In this document: in pieces, positions 15,682 to 24,316 of the stretch
Numbering within the stretch: the first letter of the stretch is position 1
Layout: every line of letters starts with the position of its first letter
NCBI GenBank assembly: GCA_017503235.1
Contig: JAFVTL010000123.1
Span: 1-52,183, forward strand
DNA from: Bacteroidaceae bacterium
Lineage (GTDB): Bacteria > Bacteroidota > Bacteroidia > Bacteroidales > Bacteroidaceae
Length of the DNA: 52,183 nucleotides
Direction: 5' to 3'
The notes under the pieces: generated by a model
The model's input: only the letters and a program-made list of their open reading frames with translations
What the model was told of the DNA's origin: nothing
The model's database searches: none
Position numbers and translations under genes: made by a program

Positions 15682-16440
15682 TCATTTCTTATACGCAATC
15701 GTACCTGTCGCCTGGTTGGTAGGCATGACCAGCACTTCGGCTATCTGCATGTACTCGGGAGCCGATGCTGCAAAGTAAGCCACTTCAGCTATATCCTCGC
15801 CTGTGAGCGGACGGATACCTTTATATACATTGTCGGCCTTTTCCTTGTCGCCACGGAAGCGAATGACGGAGAAGTTGGTTTCTACCATGCCCGGCTTGAT
15901 ATTGGTAACACGAAGCGGCGTATCCACCAAGTCGATGCGAAGACCATCCGACAATGCTTTCACCGCTGCCTTGGTAGCACAATACACACTGCCCCCCGGA
16001 TAAGCTGCATCGCCAGCTATGGAACCGATGTTGATGATGTGTCCACATCCACGTTCCACCATGCCCGGCACCACCATTCGTGTCATAGCCAGGAGCGACT
16101 TGATGTTGGTATCAATCACAATGTCCCATTCATCCAGGTCGCCTTCATGCTCCTTGTCCATACCGATTACCAGACCGGCATTGTTAATCAAAACATCGAT
16201 TGCTTTCCACTCTTCAGGAAGTGAGGCCAACGCATCAGCTGCGGCCTTGCGATTGCGCACATCAAAGGGCAACACATAACAAGCCGTGCCATATTTTTCC
16301 TTCAATTCTTGCGCCAAGGCTTCGAGTTTGTCGGCACTGCGGGAATTCAAAATCAGCTTGGCTCCTTCCGAGGCAAACTTGCGGGCACATCCCTCGCCAA
16401 TACCGCTTGACGCACCAGTTATCAATATGATTTTATTCAT
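15682..16440 (-). CDS. Short-chain dehydrogenase, YdfG-like
   Basis: A 252-aa classical SDR. The NAD(P)-binding motif is ITGASSGIGEGCARKF (residues 6-21), NNAG at about 89-92, catalytic Ser in NIGSIAGDAAYPGGS (about 139), and Tyr/Lys in YCATKAAV (about 153-157). The closest well-known relatives are the YdfG/Ymr226c 3-hydroxy-acid dehydrogenases, which oxidise serine, allo-threonine and malonic semialdehyde. Exact specificity cannot be read by eye. It is divergent from tex with 79 bp between the starts. Confidence 0.9.
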   Translation of the reverse strand: MNKIILITGASSGIGEGCARKFASEGAKLILNSRSADKLEALAQELKEKYGTACYVLPFDVRNRKAAADALASLPEEWKAIDVLINNAGLVIGMDKEHEGDLDEWDIVIDTNIKSLLAMTRMVVPGMVERGCGHIINIGSIAGDAAYPGGSVYCATKAAVKALSDGLRIDLVDTPLRVTNIKPGMVETNFSVIRFRGDKEKADNVYKGIRPLTGEDIAEVAYFAASAPEYMQIAEVLVMPTNQATGTIAYKK

Positions 16441-16488
16441 TTCTCAGATTATTAGATTTATTCATGCCGTAAAATTACACAATTGTTG

Positions 16489-16496
16489 TAATTTTG
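16489..16496 (+). promoter_or_regulatory. -7 box of tex
   Basis: TAATTTTG matches TAnnTTTG, 23 bp before the tex ATG at 16520. Confidence 0.6.
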
Positions 16497-16519
16497 TCGA
16501 TAGAAACCAAAGAAAAAAA

Positions 16520-18643
16520 ATGAATATATTCCAAAAAATGATTGCTACGGCACTGAATATTGCCGAGCGTCAAGTAAACAATACCCTTACTTTGCTCGAA
16601 GGAGGCGCTACCATCCCTTTCATCAGCCGCTATCGTAAGGAAGCGACTGGAGGGTTGGACGAAGTGCAGATAGGCGAAATCAAGGAGCGCTACGACAAGT
16701 TGTGCGAAATGGAGAAACGGAAGGAAACCATCCTGAAGACCATTGAAGAACAAGGAAAGCTGAGCGTGGATCTGAAGAATCGCATCGAAGCCTGTTGGGA
16801 TGCCACTGAACTGGAAGACATTTACCTTCCCTTCAAGCCCAAGCGGAAGACTCGCGCCGAAGTGGCCCGCCAAAAGGGATTGGAGCCGCTTGCCACCCTT
16901 CTGATGATGCAACGGGAAAACAACCTCATGACCCGAGTGCGTACTTTCATCAAAGGAGAAGTGAAGGACGAAGAGGATGCATTGAAGGGTGCACGCGACA
17001 TCATAGCCGAACAAGTGAGTGAAGACGAGCGCTCGCGCAACAAACTTCGCAACCAATTCACGCGTCACGCCATCATCTCTTCGAAAGTCGTGAAGGGGAA
17101 AGAGGAGGAAGCCATCAAATACAAGGATTATTTCGACTTCAGCGAGCCCTTGAAACGATGTACCTCGCACCGCCTCCTGGCCATCCGACGTGGCGAGGCA
17201 GAAGGATTCCTGAAAGTGACCATCTCGCCCGACGAAGAAGAATGCACCGAACAGTTGGAAAGAAGCTACGTGCGTGGTAACAACGAATGTAGCCAACAGG
17301 TGAAAGAGGCCGTCCGCGATGCTTACAAACGCCTTTTAAAGCCCAGTATCGAAACGGAATTTGCCAACGAGAGCAAGAGGAAAGCCGACGAAGAGGCCAT
17401 CCGGGTCTTTGCAGGTAACCTCCGCCAATTGCTTCTGGCTCCCCCTTTGGGACAGAAACGGGTGATGGGTATCGACCCGGGCTATCGGACCGGATGTAAG
17501 GTGGTATGTCTTGATGCGCAAGGCAATCTGTTGCACAACGAGACCATCTATCCCCATCCCCCAAAGAGCGAACATGCCTTGTCGGCACGAAAGCTCACCA
17601 AGTTAGTGGAGCAATACCGGATAGAAGCCATCGCCATCGGGAATGGTACGGCCAGCCGAGAAACGGAAGCCTTTGTTACCAACCTGCGCTACGACCGCAA
17701 GATACAGGTGTTCGTAGTGAGCGAGGACGGAGCATCCATCTACTCGGCTTCAAAAACCGCCCGCGAAGAATTTCCCGACTACGACGTGACTGTCAGAGGC
17801 GCCGTCTCCATCGGCCGCCGATTGATGGACCCGTTGGCCGAACTGGTCAAGATCGACGCCAAGAGCATCGGCGTAGGCCAATACCAACACGATGTGGACC
17901 AAACGGCCTTGAAGAAATCACTTGACACAACGGTGGAAAGCTGCGTCAACTCCGTAGGCGTGAACCTGAACACCGCCAGCCGGCATCTGCTGACCTACGT
18001 TTCGGGATTAGGACCAGTCCTTGCCCAAAACATCGTAGACTATCGGGCTGAGAACGGTGCCTTCACCTCACGCAAGGAATTGATGAAGGTACCCCGCATG
18101 GGTGCCAAAGCCTTCGAACAATGTGCCGGATTCCTCCGCATCCCCGGAGCCAAGAACCCGCTGGACAACTCGGCCGTACACCCGGAAAGCTATGCCGTTG
18201 TGGAAAATATTGCCAAGGACATGGGATGCTCGGTAGAGGAACTAATCAAGAACAAGGAGCTGAGAAGCCGGATTGACATCCGGAAATATGTGAACGACAA
18301 AGTGGGACTCCCCACCCTGACCGACATCATGGAAGAACTGGAAAAACCCGGACGCGACCCTCGACAAGCCATCAAGGTGTTCGAGTTCGACAAGAGTGTG
18401 AAGACCCTTGACGACCTGAAGGAAGGGATGGTACTGCCCGGCATTGTGACGAACATCACCAACTTCGGCTGCTTTGTCGATGTAGGCATCAAGGAAAACG
18501 GGCTGATACACGTATCACAACTCAGCCGCGAGTTTGTGAGCGACCCTACTGCCGTGGTCAGCATCCACCAGCATGTGGAAGTCAAGGTCATCGGCATCGA
18601 CCGCGAACGGAAACGAATAAGTATGAGTATGATATTGGATTAG
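16520..18643 (+). CDS. tex: Tex-family RNA-binding protein
   Basis: A 707-aa protein of the Tex/YhgF family (related to eukaryotic Spt6). Domain order: N-terminal Tex HTH (GGATIPFISRYRKEATGGLD), a YqgF/RuvC-like RNase H fold (RVMGIDPGYRTGCKVVCLDA, about 313-332), a helix-hairpin-helix pair (SGLGPVLAQNIVDYRAENGA) and a C-terminal S1 domain (about 633-705, VLPGIVTNITNFGCFVDVGI). It is thought to act in transcription-linked RNA handling. The start at 16520 (MNIFQKMIATALNIAERQV) has a -7 box at the right distance. The longer frame from 16286 overlaps the divergent SDR gene and is rejected. nudC follows after 14 bp. Confidence 0.95.
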   Translation: MNIFQKMIATALNIAERQVNNTLTLLEGGATIPFISRYRKEATGGLDEVQIGEIKERYDKLCEMEKRKETILKTIEEQGKLSVDLKNRIEACWDATELEDIYLPFKPKRKTRAEVARQKGLEPLATLLMMQRENNLMTRVRTFIKGEVKDEEDALKGARDIIAEQVSEDERSRNKLRNQFTRHAIISSKVVKGKEEEAIKYKDYFDFSEPLKRCTSHRLLAIRRGEAEGFLKVTISPDEEECTEQLERSYVRGNNECSQQVKEAVRDAYKRLLKPSIETEFANESKRKADEEAIRVFAGNLRQLLLAPPLGQKRVMGIDPGYRTGCKVVCLDAQGNLLHNETIYPHPPKSEHALSARKLTKLVEQYRIEAIAIGNGTASRETEAFVTNLRYDRKIQVFVVSEDGASIYSASKTAREEFPDYDVTVRGAVSIGRRLMDPLAELVKIDAKSIGVGQYQHDVDQTALKKSLDTTVESCVNSVGVNLNTASRHLLTYVSGLGPVLAQNIVDYRAENGAFTSRKELMKVPRMGAKAFEQCAGFLRIPGAKNPLDNSAVHPESYAVVENIAKDMGCSVEELIKNKELRSRIDIRKYVNDKVGLPTLTDIMEELEKPGRDPRQAIKVFEFDKSVKTLDDLKEGMVLPGIVTNITNFGCFVDVGIKENGLIHVSQLSREFVSDPTAVVSIHQHVEVKVIGIDRERKRISMSMILD

Positions 18644-18657
18644 AAAACAGAATAGCC

Positions 18658-19434
18658 ATGAACGAAATCACCCTTTGGTTTGTCTTCTACAAAGACCAGC
18701 TTCTGATGGTCCAGCACAACGACGGATACCACATACCCGCCAGCGAAGAGCCCCCAGTGAAAGTGCCCATAGGAAGCACCGTACACAGCATTGGCAACTT
18801 GAAAGGAATGCCTTGCAAAGCTTACGCCCTACACACTCCCATATCGGGCGAGGAAGCGCCCCAACGCGTCATGATGGGACTGCGCGCCTCGTACGACCAC
18901 CTTCCCTTCGAGGAATATTACAAGGGAGGCAAAGCTTTCGAAATATTGAACTGGGACCAGAACACCCGTTATTGTCCGTCGTGCGGCGTGCCTACCCACC
19001 AGATTTCCGACATCGGGAAGAAATGTCCCGAATGCCGTCAGGAGTTCTATCCCCACATCTCGCCCGCCACCATTGTGCGAATCACCCGTGGAGACAGCAT
19101 CCTCATGGTGCGTGCCCGCAATTTCCGGGGAACCTACTATGGTCTGGTGGCCGGTTTCCTCGAGGCGGGAGAAACGCTGGAAGAGTGTGTACACCGTGAA
19201 GTGATGGAAGAGACCGGCATCCGCATCAAGAATCTGAAATACTTCGGAAGCCAGCCATGGCCCTACCCCAGTGGCGTGATGATAGGCTTCACCGCCGAAT
19301 ACGAAAGTGGCGACATCAAGCTTCAGGACGAGGAACTCTGTGCCGGCGCCTTCTTCGACCGCGACAACCTGCCCGAAATTCCCCGCAAGATGAGTCTGGC
19401 ACGCACCCTCATCGACGACTGGATAAACCAATAA
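18658..19434 (+). CDS. nudC: NAD+ diphosphatase / NADH pyrophosphatase (Nudix)
   Basis: A 258-aa NudC-type hydrolase that splits NADH/NAD+ to NMN(H) and AMP and can remove NAD caps from RNA. The four-Cys zinc ribbon is CPSCG...CPECRQEF (about 103-126). The Nudix box GFLEAGETLEECVHREVMEE (about 165-184) continues TGI. The NudC-specific SQPWPYPSG lies just after. The N-terminal domain is the usual diverged NUDIX-like half. It probably forms an operon with tex and is followed by a hairpin. Confidence 0.93.
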   Translation: MNEITLWFVFYKDQLLMVQHNDGYHIPASEEPPVKVPIGSTVHSIGNLKGMPCKAYALHTPISGEEAPQRVMMGLRASYDHLPFEEYYKGGKAFEILNWDQNTRYCPSCGVPTHQISDIGKKCPECRQEFYPHISPATIVRITRGDSILMVRARNFRGTYYGLVAGFLEAGETLEECVHREVMEETGIRIKNLKYFGSQPWPYPSGVMIGFTAEYESGDIKLQDEELCAGAFFDRDNLPEIPRKMSLARTLIDDWINQ

Positions 19435-19465
19435 AGAACTGTAAACACGTACGTACAGATACAAC

Positions 19466-19510
19466 GACACGGACGCATGGAGCAAGCCTCGCGTACGTCC
19501 GTGTCTTTAT
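19466..19510 (+). terminator. Hairpin after nudC
   Basis: Arms GACACGGACG (19466-19475) and CGTCCGTGTC (19496-19505) with a 20-nt loop, then TTTAT. Probable terminator of tex-nudC. Confidence 0.65.
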
Positions 19511-19537
19511 ATGTCTGCATACGTGGCGATAGGCCCC

Positions 19538-19738
19538 TTATCCCACTTTGTCAGCTATATCCTTCGCCTTGTCACCAATGGCATCCATTGCATCAGCAGC
19601 CTGACATTTAGCCTTTGAAGCGGCACAATACATTTTTTCCTTCCATGCTTTCGCCTTGTCTGTACGTGCAAACAGGCAAAGCAACGCTCCTACTACGGAG
19701 CCGATACCCAATCCGAGCAAAAATTTACATTTTCCCAT
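19538..19738 (-). CDS. Small YtxH-like membrane protein
   Basis: A 66-aa protein. The start at 19738 gives MGKCKFLLGLGIGSVVGALL, a glycine-rich N-terminal transmembrane helix. An amphipathic Ala/Lys/Asp-rich helix follows (KAKCQAADAMDAIGDKAKDI). This is the pattern of YtxH-domain proteins, small membrane-anchored helical proteins linked to envelope stress, with unknown mechanism. The frame extended to 19816 has no support. Single gene, divergent from fbp. Confidence 0.7.
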   Translation of the reverse strand: MGKCKFLLGLGIGSVVGALLCLFARTDKAKAWKEKMYCAASKAKCQAADAMDAIGDKAKDIADKVG

Positions 19739-19921
19739 AAGTCTTTTAGTTTTAGGATGATTAAACAATAAAGGGGAAGACACATCCGTGTCCCTCCTTC
19801 CACCCTGTACAAACATCGCCTTACGGCCGAATGTTCAGCCATTAACAACTATTGGGGATGCCGATGGAGGAAGAAGCCGTGTTTTTCCGACTACAAATTT
19901 CACATTTTCACAAAATATGCC

Positions 19922-19929
19922 TATTTTTG
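19922..19929 (+). promoter_or_regulatory. -7 box of fbp
   Basis: TATTTTTG matches TAnnTTTG, 14 bp before the ATG at 19944, giving a very short 5' leader. Confidence 0.55.
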
Positions 19930-19943
19930 TAAGAGATAAATCA

Positions 19944-21941
19944 ATGACCATGAAAGCACACGACTCCATCACTCCTGAAATGATACAGGAAGATATGCGC
20001 TACCTCCAACTTCTGTCGAGGAGCTTCCCCACCATTGCCGAGGCCAGCAAGGAAATCATCAACCTCGAGGCCATCCAGAACCTGCCGAAAGGCACCGAAC
20101 ACTTCCTGGCCGACCTGCACGGCGAATATGAAGCCTTCCAGCATGTATTGAGAAATGCTTCGGGCGCCATCAAACGCAAGGTGAACGAAATATTCGGCGA
20201 CACATTGGGCAAGGACGAGAAGAAGGAACTATGCACACTCATCTATTATCCCGAACAGAAACTGGTGCTGGTCAGAAACGAGGAAAAAGACCTCGACGAA
20301 TGGTACGCAACGACCTTGAACAAACTGGTCATGGTATGCCGCAACGTATCCTCCAAATACACCCGTTCGAAGGTGCAGAAGTCACTTCCCAAGGAGTTCT
20401 CATACATCATCCAGGAACTTCTGCACGAAAACAGCATGGAGCCCAACAAGCAGGCTTACATCAATGTCATCATCAGCACCATCATCTCTACAGGCCGTGC
20501 CGCCGACTTCATTGCGGCTATCTGTAACTTGATACAACGCCTCACCATTGACACTCTGCACATTCTGGGCGACATCTTTGACCGAGGCCCCGCTCCGCAC
20601 AAGATTATGGACATCCTGTGCAACTACCATAACTTCGACATCCAATGGGGCAACCACGACATCCTCTGGATGGGTGCCGCTTCGGGCAACACCTGCTGTA
20701 TGGCCAACGTACTCCGACTGGCTATGCGCTTCGGCAACCTTTCGGTACTGGAAGACGGCTATGGCATCAACCTCCTTCCACTGGCTACCTTCGCCATGGA
20801 AACCTATGCCGACGACCCCTGCACCCTGTTCGGCCCCAAGCTGGACGAGAACAACAGCCACAAGGAAAAAACCTTGCGCATGATTGCCCAGATGCACAAG
20901 GCCATCAGCATTATCCAGTTCAAGCTCGAAGCCGAAATCATCCAGCGACGCCCCGAGTTTGAAATGGACGACCGCATGTTGCTTCATCGCATCGACTTCA
21001 AGCGAAACGTACTGATACTGAACGGAAAAGAATACGAATTAAGAGACTCGTTCCTGCCTACCGTCAACCCCGACGACCCTTACAGACTGACCCCCGAGGA
21101 ACAGGAAATCATGGAAAAGCTGCACCACTCATTCGTGAGCAGCGAGAAACTGCGCCAACACATGAAGTGCCTCTTCCGCTACGGATGCATGTACACCATC
21201 AGCAACTCCAACCTGTTGTTCCACGCATCGGTTCCCCTCAATGCTGACGGAAGCCTGAAGGACGTGAACATCGCCGGCAAGACTTACAAAGGGCGCAAGC
21301 TGCTTGAAAAGGTGGGACACCTCATCCGCACCGCTTTCTTCACCGAGGAAGAGAGCGAAGCGAAGAAGTTCGCCCGCGACTATGTGTGGTACCTGTGGTG
21401 TGGCAAAGATTCCCCGGCCTTCGACAAGGACAAAATGGCCACTTTCGAACGCTACTTCCTAAAGGAAAAGGAACTGCACAAGGAGACCAAAGGCTATTAC
21501 TATACCCTGCGCGAGAACGAGGACGTCTGCGAGATGCTTCTGAACGAATTCGGTGTAGAAGGGCCCTATCGCCACATCATCAACGGACATGTGCCCATCA
21601 AGGCCATCAAGGGTGAAACACCTATCAAGAACAGCAAGATGATGGTCATCGACGGCGGATTCTCCAAGGCCTACCACTCCGAAACGGGCATTGCGGGATA
21701 TACCCTGGTATACCATTCACGCGGATTCCAGCTCATCCAGCACGAGCCGTTCACCTCCATGCAGAAGGCCATCGAAGAGGGTCAAGACATCAAGTCGAGT
21801 ACACAGATTGTCGAAATGAGTACCCAACGGATGATGGTAAAGGATACGGACAAAGGGCGCAACTTGTCAAATCACATCTTTGACTTGCGAAAACTATTAC
21901 TTGCCTACCGCATCGGCCTCATCAAGGAACGGACCATCTAA
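19944..21941 (+). CDS. fbp: Fructose-1,6-bisphosphatase class III
   Basis: A 665-aa metallophosphoesterase-fold enzyme of gluconeogenesis, typical of Firmicutes and Bacteroidetes. Metal-site motifs: FLADLHGEYEAF (about 56-67), HILGDIFDRGPAPHK (about 206-220), WGNHDILWMGAASG (about 234-247) and NGHVPIKAIKGETPI with DGGFSKAYH near the C-terminus. Full length for the class. The start is set at 19944 (MTMKAHDSITPEM) from the -7 box at 19922-19929; the ATG at 19950 is equally possible. The extension to 19788 is not credible. Single-gene unit ending at a good terminator. Confidence 0.95.
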   Translation: MTMKAHDSITPEMIQEDMRYLQLLSRSFPTIAEASKEIINLEAIQNLPKGTEHFLADLHGEYEAFQHVLRNASGAIKRKVNEIFGDTLGKDEKKELCTLIYYPEQKLVLVRNEEKDLDEWYATTLNKLVMVCRNVSSKYTRSKVQKSLPKEFSYIIQELLHENSMEPNKQAYINVIISTIISTGRAADFIAAICNLIQRLTIDTLHILGDIFDRGPAPHKIMDILCNYHNFDIQWGNHDILWMGAASGNTCCMANVLRLAMRFGNLSVLEDGYGINLLPLATFAMETYADDPCTLFGPKLDENNSHKEKTLRMIAQMHKAISIIQFKLEAEIIQRRPEFEMDDRMLLHRIDFKRNVLILNGKEYELRDSFLPTVNPDDPYRLTPEEQEIMEKLHHSFVSSEKLRQHMKCLFRYGCMYTISNSNLLFHASVPLNADGSLKDVNIAGKTYKGRKLLEKVGHLIRTAFFTEEESEAKKFARDYVWYLWCGKDSPAFDKDKMATFERYFLKEKELHKETKGYYYTLRENEDVCEMLLNEFGVEGPYRHIINGHVPIKAIKGETPIKNSKMMVIDGGFSKAYHSETGIAGYTLVYHSRGFQLIQHEPFTSMQKAIEEGQDIKSSTQIVEMSTQRMMVKDTDKGRNLSNHIFDLRKLLLAYRIGLIKERTI

Positions 21942-22023
21942 TTGCCGTTGGTTTCTCAACGCCTTTCCGATACGTTGTCGGGCGGCATTGAACAGCACAT
22001 TCCATTACAACGATTCGTTACAA

Positions 22024-22059
22024 AAAAAGCAGGAACATGATACCATGTCCCTGCTTTTT
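22024..22059. terminator. Bidirectional terminator between fbp and panD
   Basis: AAAAAGCAGG and CCTGCTTTTT arms, with a further ACATG/CATGT inner pairing. It can serve fbp (plus) and panCD (minus). Confidence 0.85.
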
Positions 22060-22084
22060 ATATGCTATTTCTCAAGGGGAAAGA

Positions 22085-22441
22085 TTACACCAGTTTGTTT
22101 GTCAACGAATCGGGGAAAATCACTGAAGGAGTGAATTTCTTTGCTTCTTCAAAGTCCATCATGGCATATGACATGATGATGATGACATCCCCAACCTGTA
22201 CCTTGCGGGCAGCAGCTCCGTTCAGGCAGATGCATCCCGAACCCCGTTCGCCCTTGATGATGTAGGTTTCAAACCGTTCACCATTGTTGTTGTCTACAAC
22301 GTGCACCTTCTCGCCCGCTATCAGGTTGGCAGCATCCATCAGATCTTCATCGATGGTGATGCTTCCCATGTAGTTCAGATTGGCTTCGGTCACCCGTGCA
22401 CAATGAATCTTGGACTTCAACACTTCAATCATCATAGTCAT
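22085..22441 (-). CDS. panD: Aspartate 1-decarboxylase
   Basis: A 118-aa pyruvoyl enzyme that makes beta-alanine for pantothenate. The core matches the family ([60 protein letters not shown]). The self-cleavage site is Gly-Ser in YMGSITID (about 25-26), where the Ser becomes the pyruvoyl group. The ATG at 22441 overlaps the panC stop (ATGA); internal ATGs at 22435 and 22432 are alternatives. It is coupled to panC, whose product uses beta-alanine. Confidence 0.95.
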   Translation of the reverse strand: MTMMIEVLKSKIHCARVTEANLNYMGSITIDEDLMDAANLIAGEKVHVVDNNNGERFETYIIKGERGSGCICLNGAAARKVQVGDVIIIMSYAMMDFEEAKKFTPSVIFPDSLTNKLV

Positions 22442-23283
22442 TCCTTGTATTTAATGTTATCAATCAAGCGTACTTCTCCGCAATAGACGGTGATGCAACC
22501 CACCACGTACGGCGCATCTTCCCAGGTGGATATCTTCTGCAAGGTCACTCCGTCGACGATTTCAAAGTATTCCAGCTCCAGTCCTTCAGCTTCGGCTATG
22601 GCCTTTTCCACGAACTGCTGTGTTTCCTCCACGCTGTGGCCGGCGGCCCATTCGAGGCTTTTGAACAGGGTCTTTGAAATGTTCAGTGCCTGCTGGCGTT
22701 GCTCTTCGCTCAGACGAGCGTTGCGGCTGCTCAGTGCCAGACCGTCCTTTTCGCGCACAATGGGACATCCCACTATCTGGAGGGGGAACTCCATCTGCTT
22801 CACCATTTCACGGATGATGGCCAGTTGTTGGAAATCCTTCTCACCGAAGTAGGCCTTGTCGGGTTCCACCATCATGAAGAGTTTGCTCACTATCTGACAC
22901 ACCCCGTTGAAATGTCCCGGACGATACTTTCCTTCCATCACCGTGTCGAGCGGTGCATAGCTGAATGTTCTTGTATCGGGTTCGGGATATACTTCCTCAA
23001 CCGAGGGAGCGAAGACGATGTGTGCGCCCTCCTTCTCGAGCAACGCACAGTCTGCATCGAGCGTGCGAGGATATTTAATCAAGTCGTTGGGGTCGTTGAA
23101 TTGGGTCGGATTCACAAAGTCGCTGACTACCACCACGTCGTTTTCGGCTACGGCACGCTTCACCAGCGAAGCATGTCCTTCGTGCAGTGCGCCCATGGTC
23201 GGTACCAGTCCGATAGACTTGCCTTGCTTGCGCAAAGCGTCCAGCTCCGTACGCAGTTCCTGAATGGTCTGTATCAATTTCAT
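22438..23283 (-). CDS. panC: Pantoate-beta-alanine ligase
   Basis: A 281-aa ATP-dependent ligase that joins pantoate and beta-alanine through a pantoyl-adenylate. The nucleotide-binding motif is [19 protein letters not shown] (about 25-43, HxGH-like). [51 protein letters not shown] and [15 protein letters not shown] are all typical. Full length. Promoter-distal panD overlaps by 4 bp. panB is not in view. Confidence 0.96.
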   Translation of the reverse strand: MKLIQTIQELRTELDALRKQGKSIGLVPTMGALHEGHASLVKRAVAENDVVVVSDFVNPTQFNDPNDLIKYPRTLDADCALLEKEGAHIVFAPSVEEVYPEPDTRTFSYAPLDTVMEGKYRPGHFNGVCQIVSKLFMMVEPDKAYFGEKDFQQLAIIREMVKQMEFPLQIVGCPIVREKDGLALSSRNARLSEEQRQQALNISKTLFKSLEWAAGHSVEETQQFVEKAIAEAEGLELEYFEIVDGVTLQKISTWEDAPYVVGCITVYCGEVRLIDNIKYKE

Positions 23284-23439
23284 TTTTGTCGTTTTTTACT
23301 AAAAACTCAACAATTCGGGTGCAAAGTAAGCCATTATTTGGGAGATAACGAAGAAAAATGCAATTTATTATTGGAGTCTTAACAATTCATAAAGATAAAT
23401 TAAGGATGTGATTTTACCTCCCACTTCAATATTTTTTTG

Positions 23440-23447
23440 TATCTTTG
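23440..23447 (+). promoter_or_regulatory. -7 box of the glycogen-synthase-like gene
   Basis: TATCTTTG matches TAnnTTTG, 25 bp before the ATG at 23473. It is preceded by a T-rich tract with TTTG at 23436-23439. Confidence 0.6.
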
Positions 23448-23472
23448 CACTCAATAAGAGAACGATAGAAAG

Positions 23473-24303
23473 ATGAAGGCAAGTAAAGTATTATTCATTA
23501 CTCAAGAGATTACCCCGTACGTAGCAGAAACAGAAGTGTCCACCTTTGGCAGAAAGGTGCCACAGGCCATTCAGGAGACAGGTCGAGAAATCCGTACCTT
23601 CATGCCTAAATGGGGAAACGTGAACGAACGCAGAAACCAGTTGCATGAAGTTATCCGCCTTTCGGGCATGAACCTGATTATCGACGATACGGACCATCCG
23701 CTGATTATCAAGGTAGCCTCCATCCCCTCGGCACGTATGCAGGTGTATTTCATCGACAACGATGACTACTTCCAGCACCGCCTCTTGGCGAAGGATGAAA
23801 ACGATGAGGAATATGACGACAACGACGAACGCGCCGTGTTCTATGCTCGTGGCGTGTTGGAAACCGTCAAGAAGCTCCGTTGGTATCCCGGCATCATCCA
23901 TTGTCAGGGTTGGGCCAGCGCCATCGTTCCCCTCTATGTAAAGAAGGCCTACAATGAAGACCCGTCGTTCAGAGACGCCAAGGTTGTGTTCTCGCTCTTC
24001 GACGACAAGTTGGAGAAACCCCTCCAGGCCGACATCATCAACAAGCTGATGCTGAAGGGTATTGACAGAAGCGAAGTGGAGAGCATCCTCCCTGCCAATG
24101 CCAACTATGACGACCTCATGAAGCTGGCCATCTCCTACTCCGACGGTGTAATCCAGAGCAGTCCGAATGTCAACCCCGAGTTGTTGGAATATGCCCGCAG
24201 CAAGAATATCCCGGTACTCGAATATCATCCGTTCGAAACGTTTGCCGAAGCTTGCAACAAGTTCTACAGCGAAATCTGCCCTGAAGAACAAGAAGAAGAA
24301 TAA
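23473..24303 (+). CDS. Glycogen/starch-synthase-like protein, N-terminal domain only
   Basis: A 276-aa protein resembling only the N-terminal Rossmann half of GT5 glycogen synthases (KVLFITQEITPYVAETEVST; YFIDNDDYFQHRL; DERAVFYARGVLETVKKL; PGIIHCQGWASAIVPLYVKK). The C-terminal GT-B half is absent: full enzymes are near 480 aa. The ADP-glucose-binding KxGG segment (usually after the VAEV strand) is replaced by ETEVSTFGRK. So although databases often name such proteins glycogen synthase, activity is doubtful and a regulatory or binding role is possible. It is widely kept in Bacteroides next to the following DUF4270 gene, 13 bp downstream. Confidence 0.75.
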   Translation: MKASKVLFITQEITPYVAETEVSTFGRKVPQAIQETGREIRTFMPKWGNVNERRNQLHEVIRLSGMNLIIDDTDHPLIIKVASIPSARMQVYFIDNDDYFQHRLLAKDENDEEYDDNDERAVFYARGVLETVKKLRWYPGIIHCQGWASAIVPLYVKKAYNEDPSFRDAKVVFSLFDDKLEKPLQADIINKLMLKGIDRSEVESILPANANYDDLMKLAISYSDGVIQSSPNVNPELLEYARSKNIPVLEYHPFETFAEACNKFYSEICPEEQEEE

Positions 24304-24316
24304 CCCTCATTTTGAA

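Noticed and set aside
21352-21382. GAGAGCGAAGCGAAGAAG in fbp resembles the interspersed repeat of 8915-8951
   Set aside because: The similarity is limited to about 16 bases and the encoded EESEAKKF fits the family sequence. No flanking match to the TGTCATT or AATCTCGG parts.
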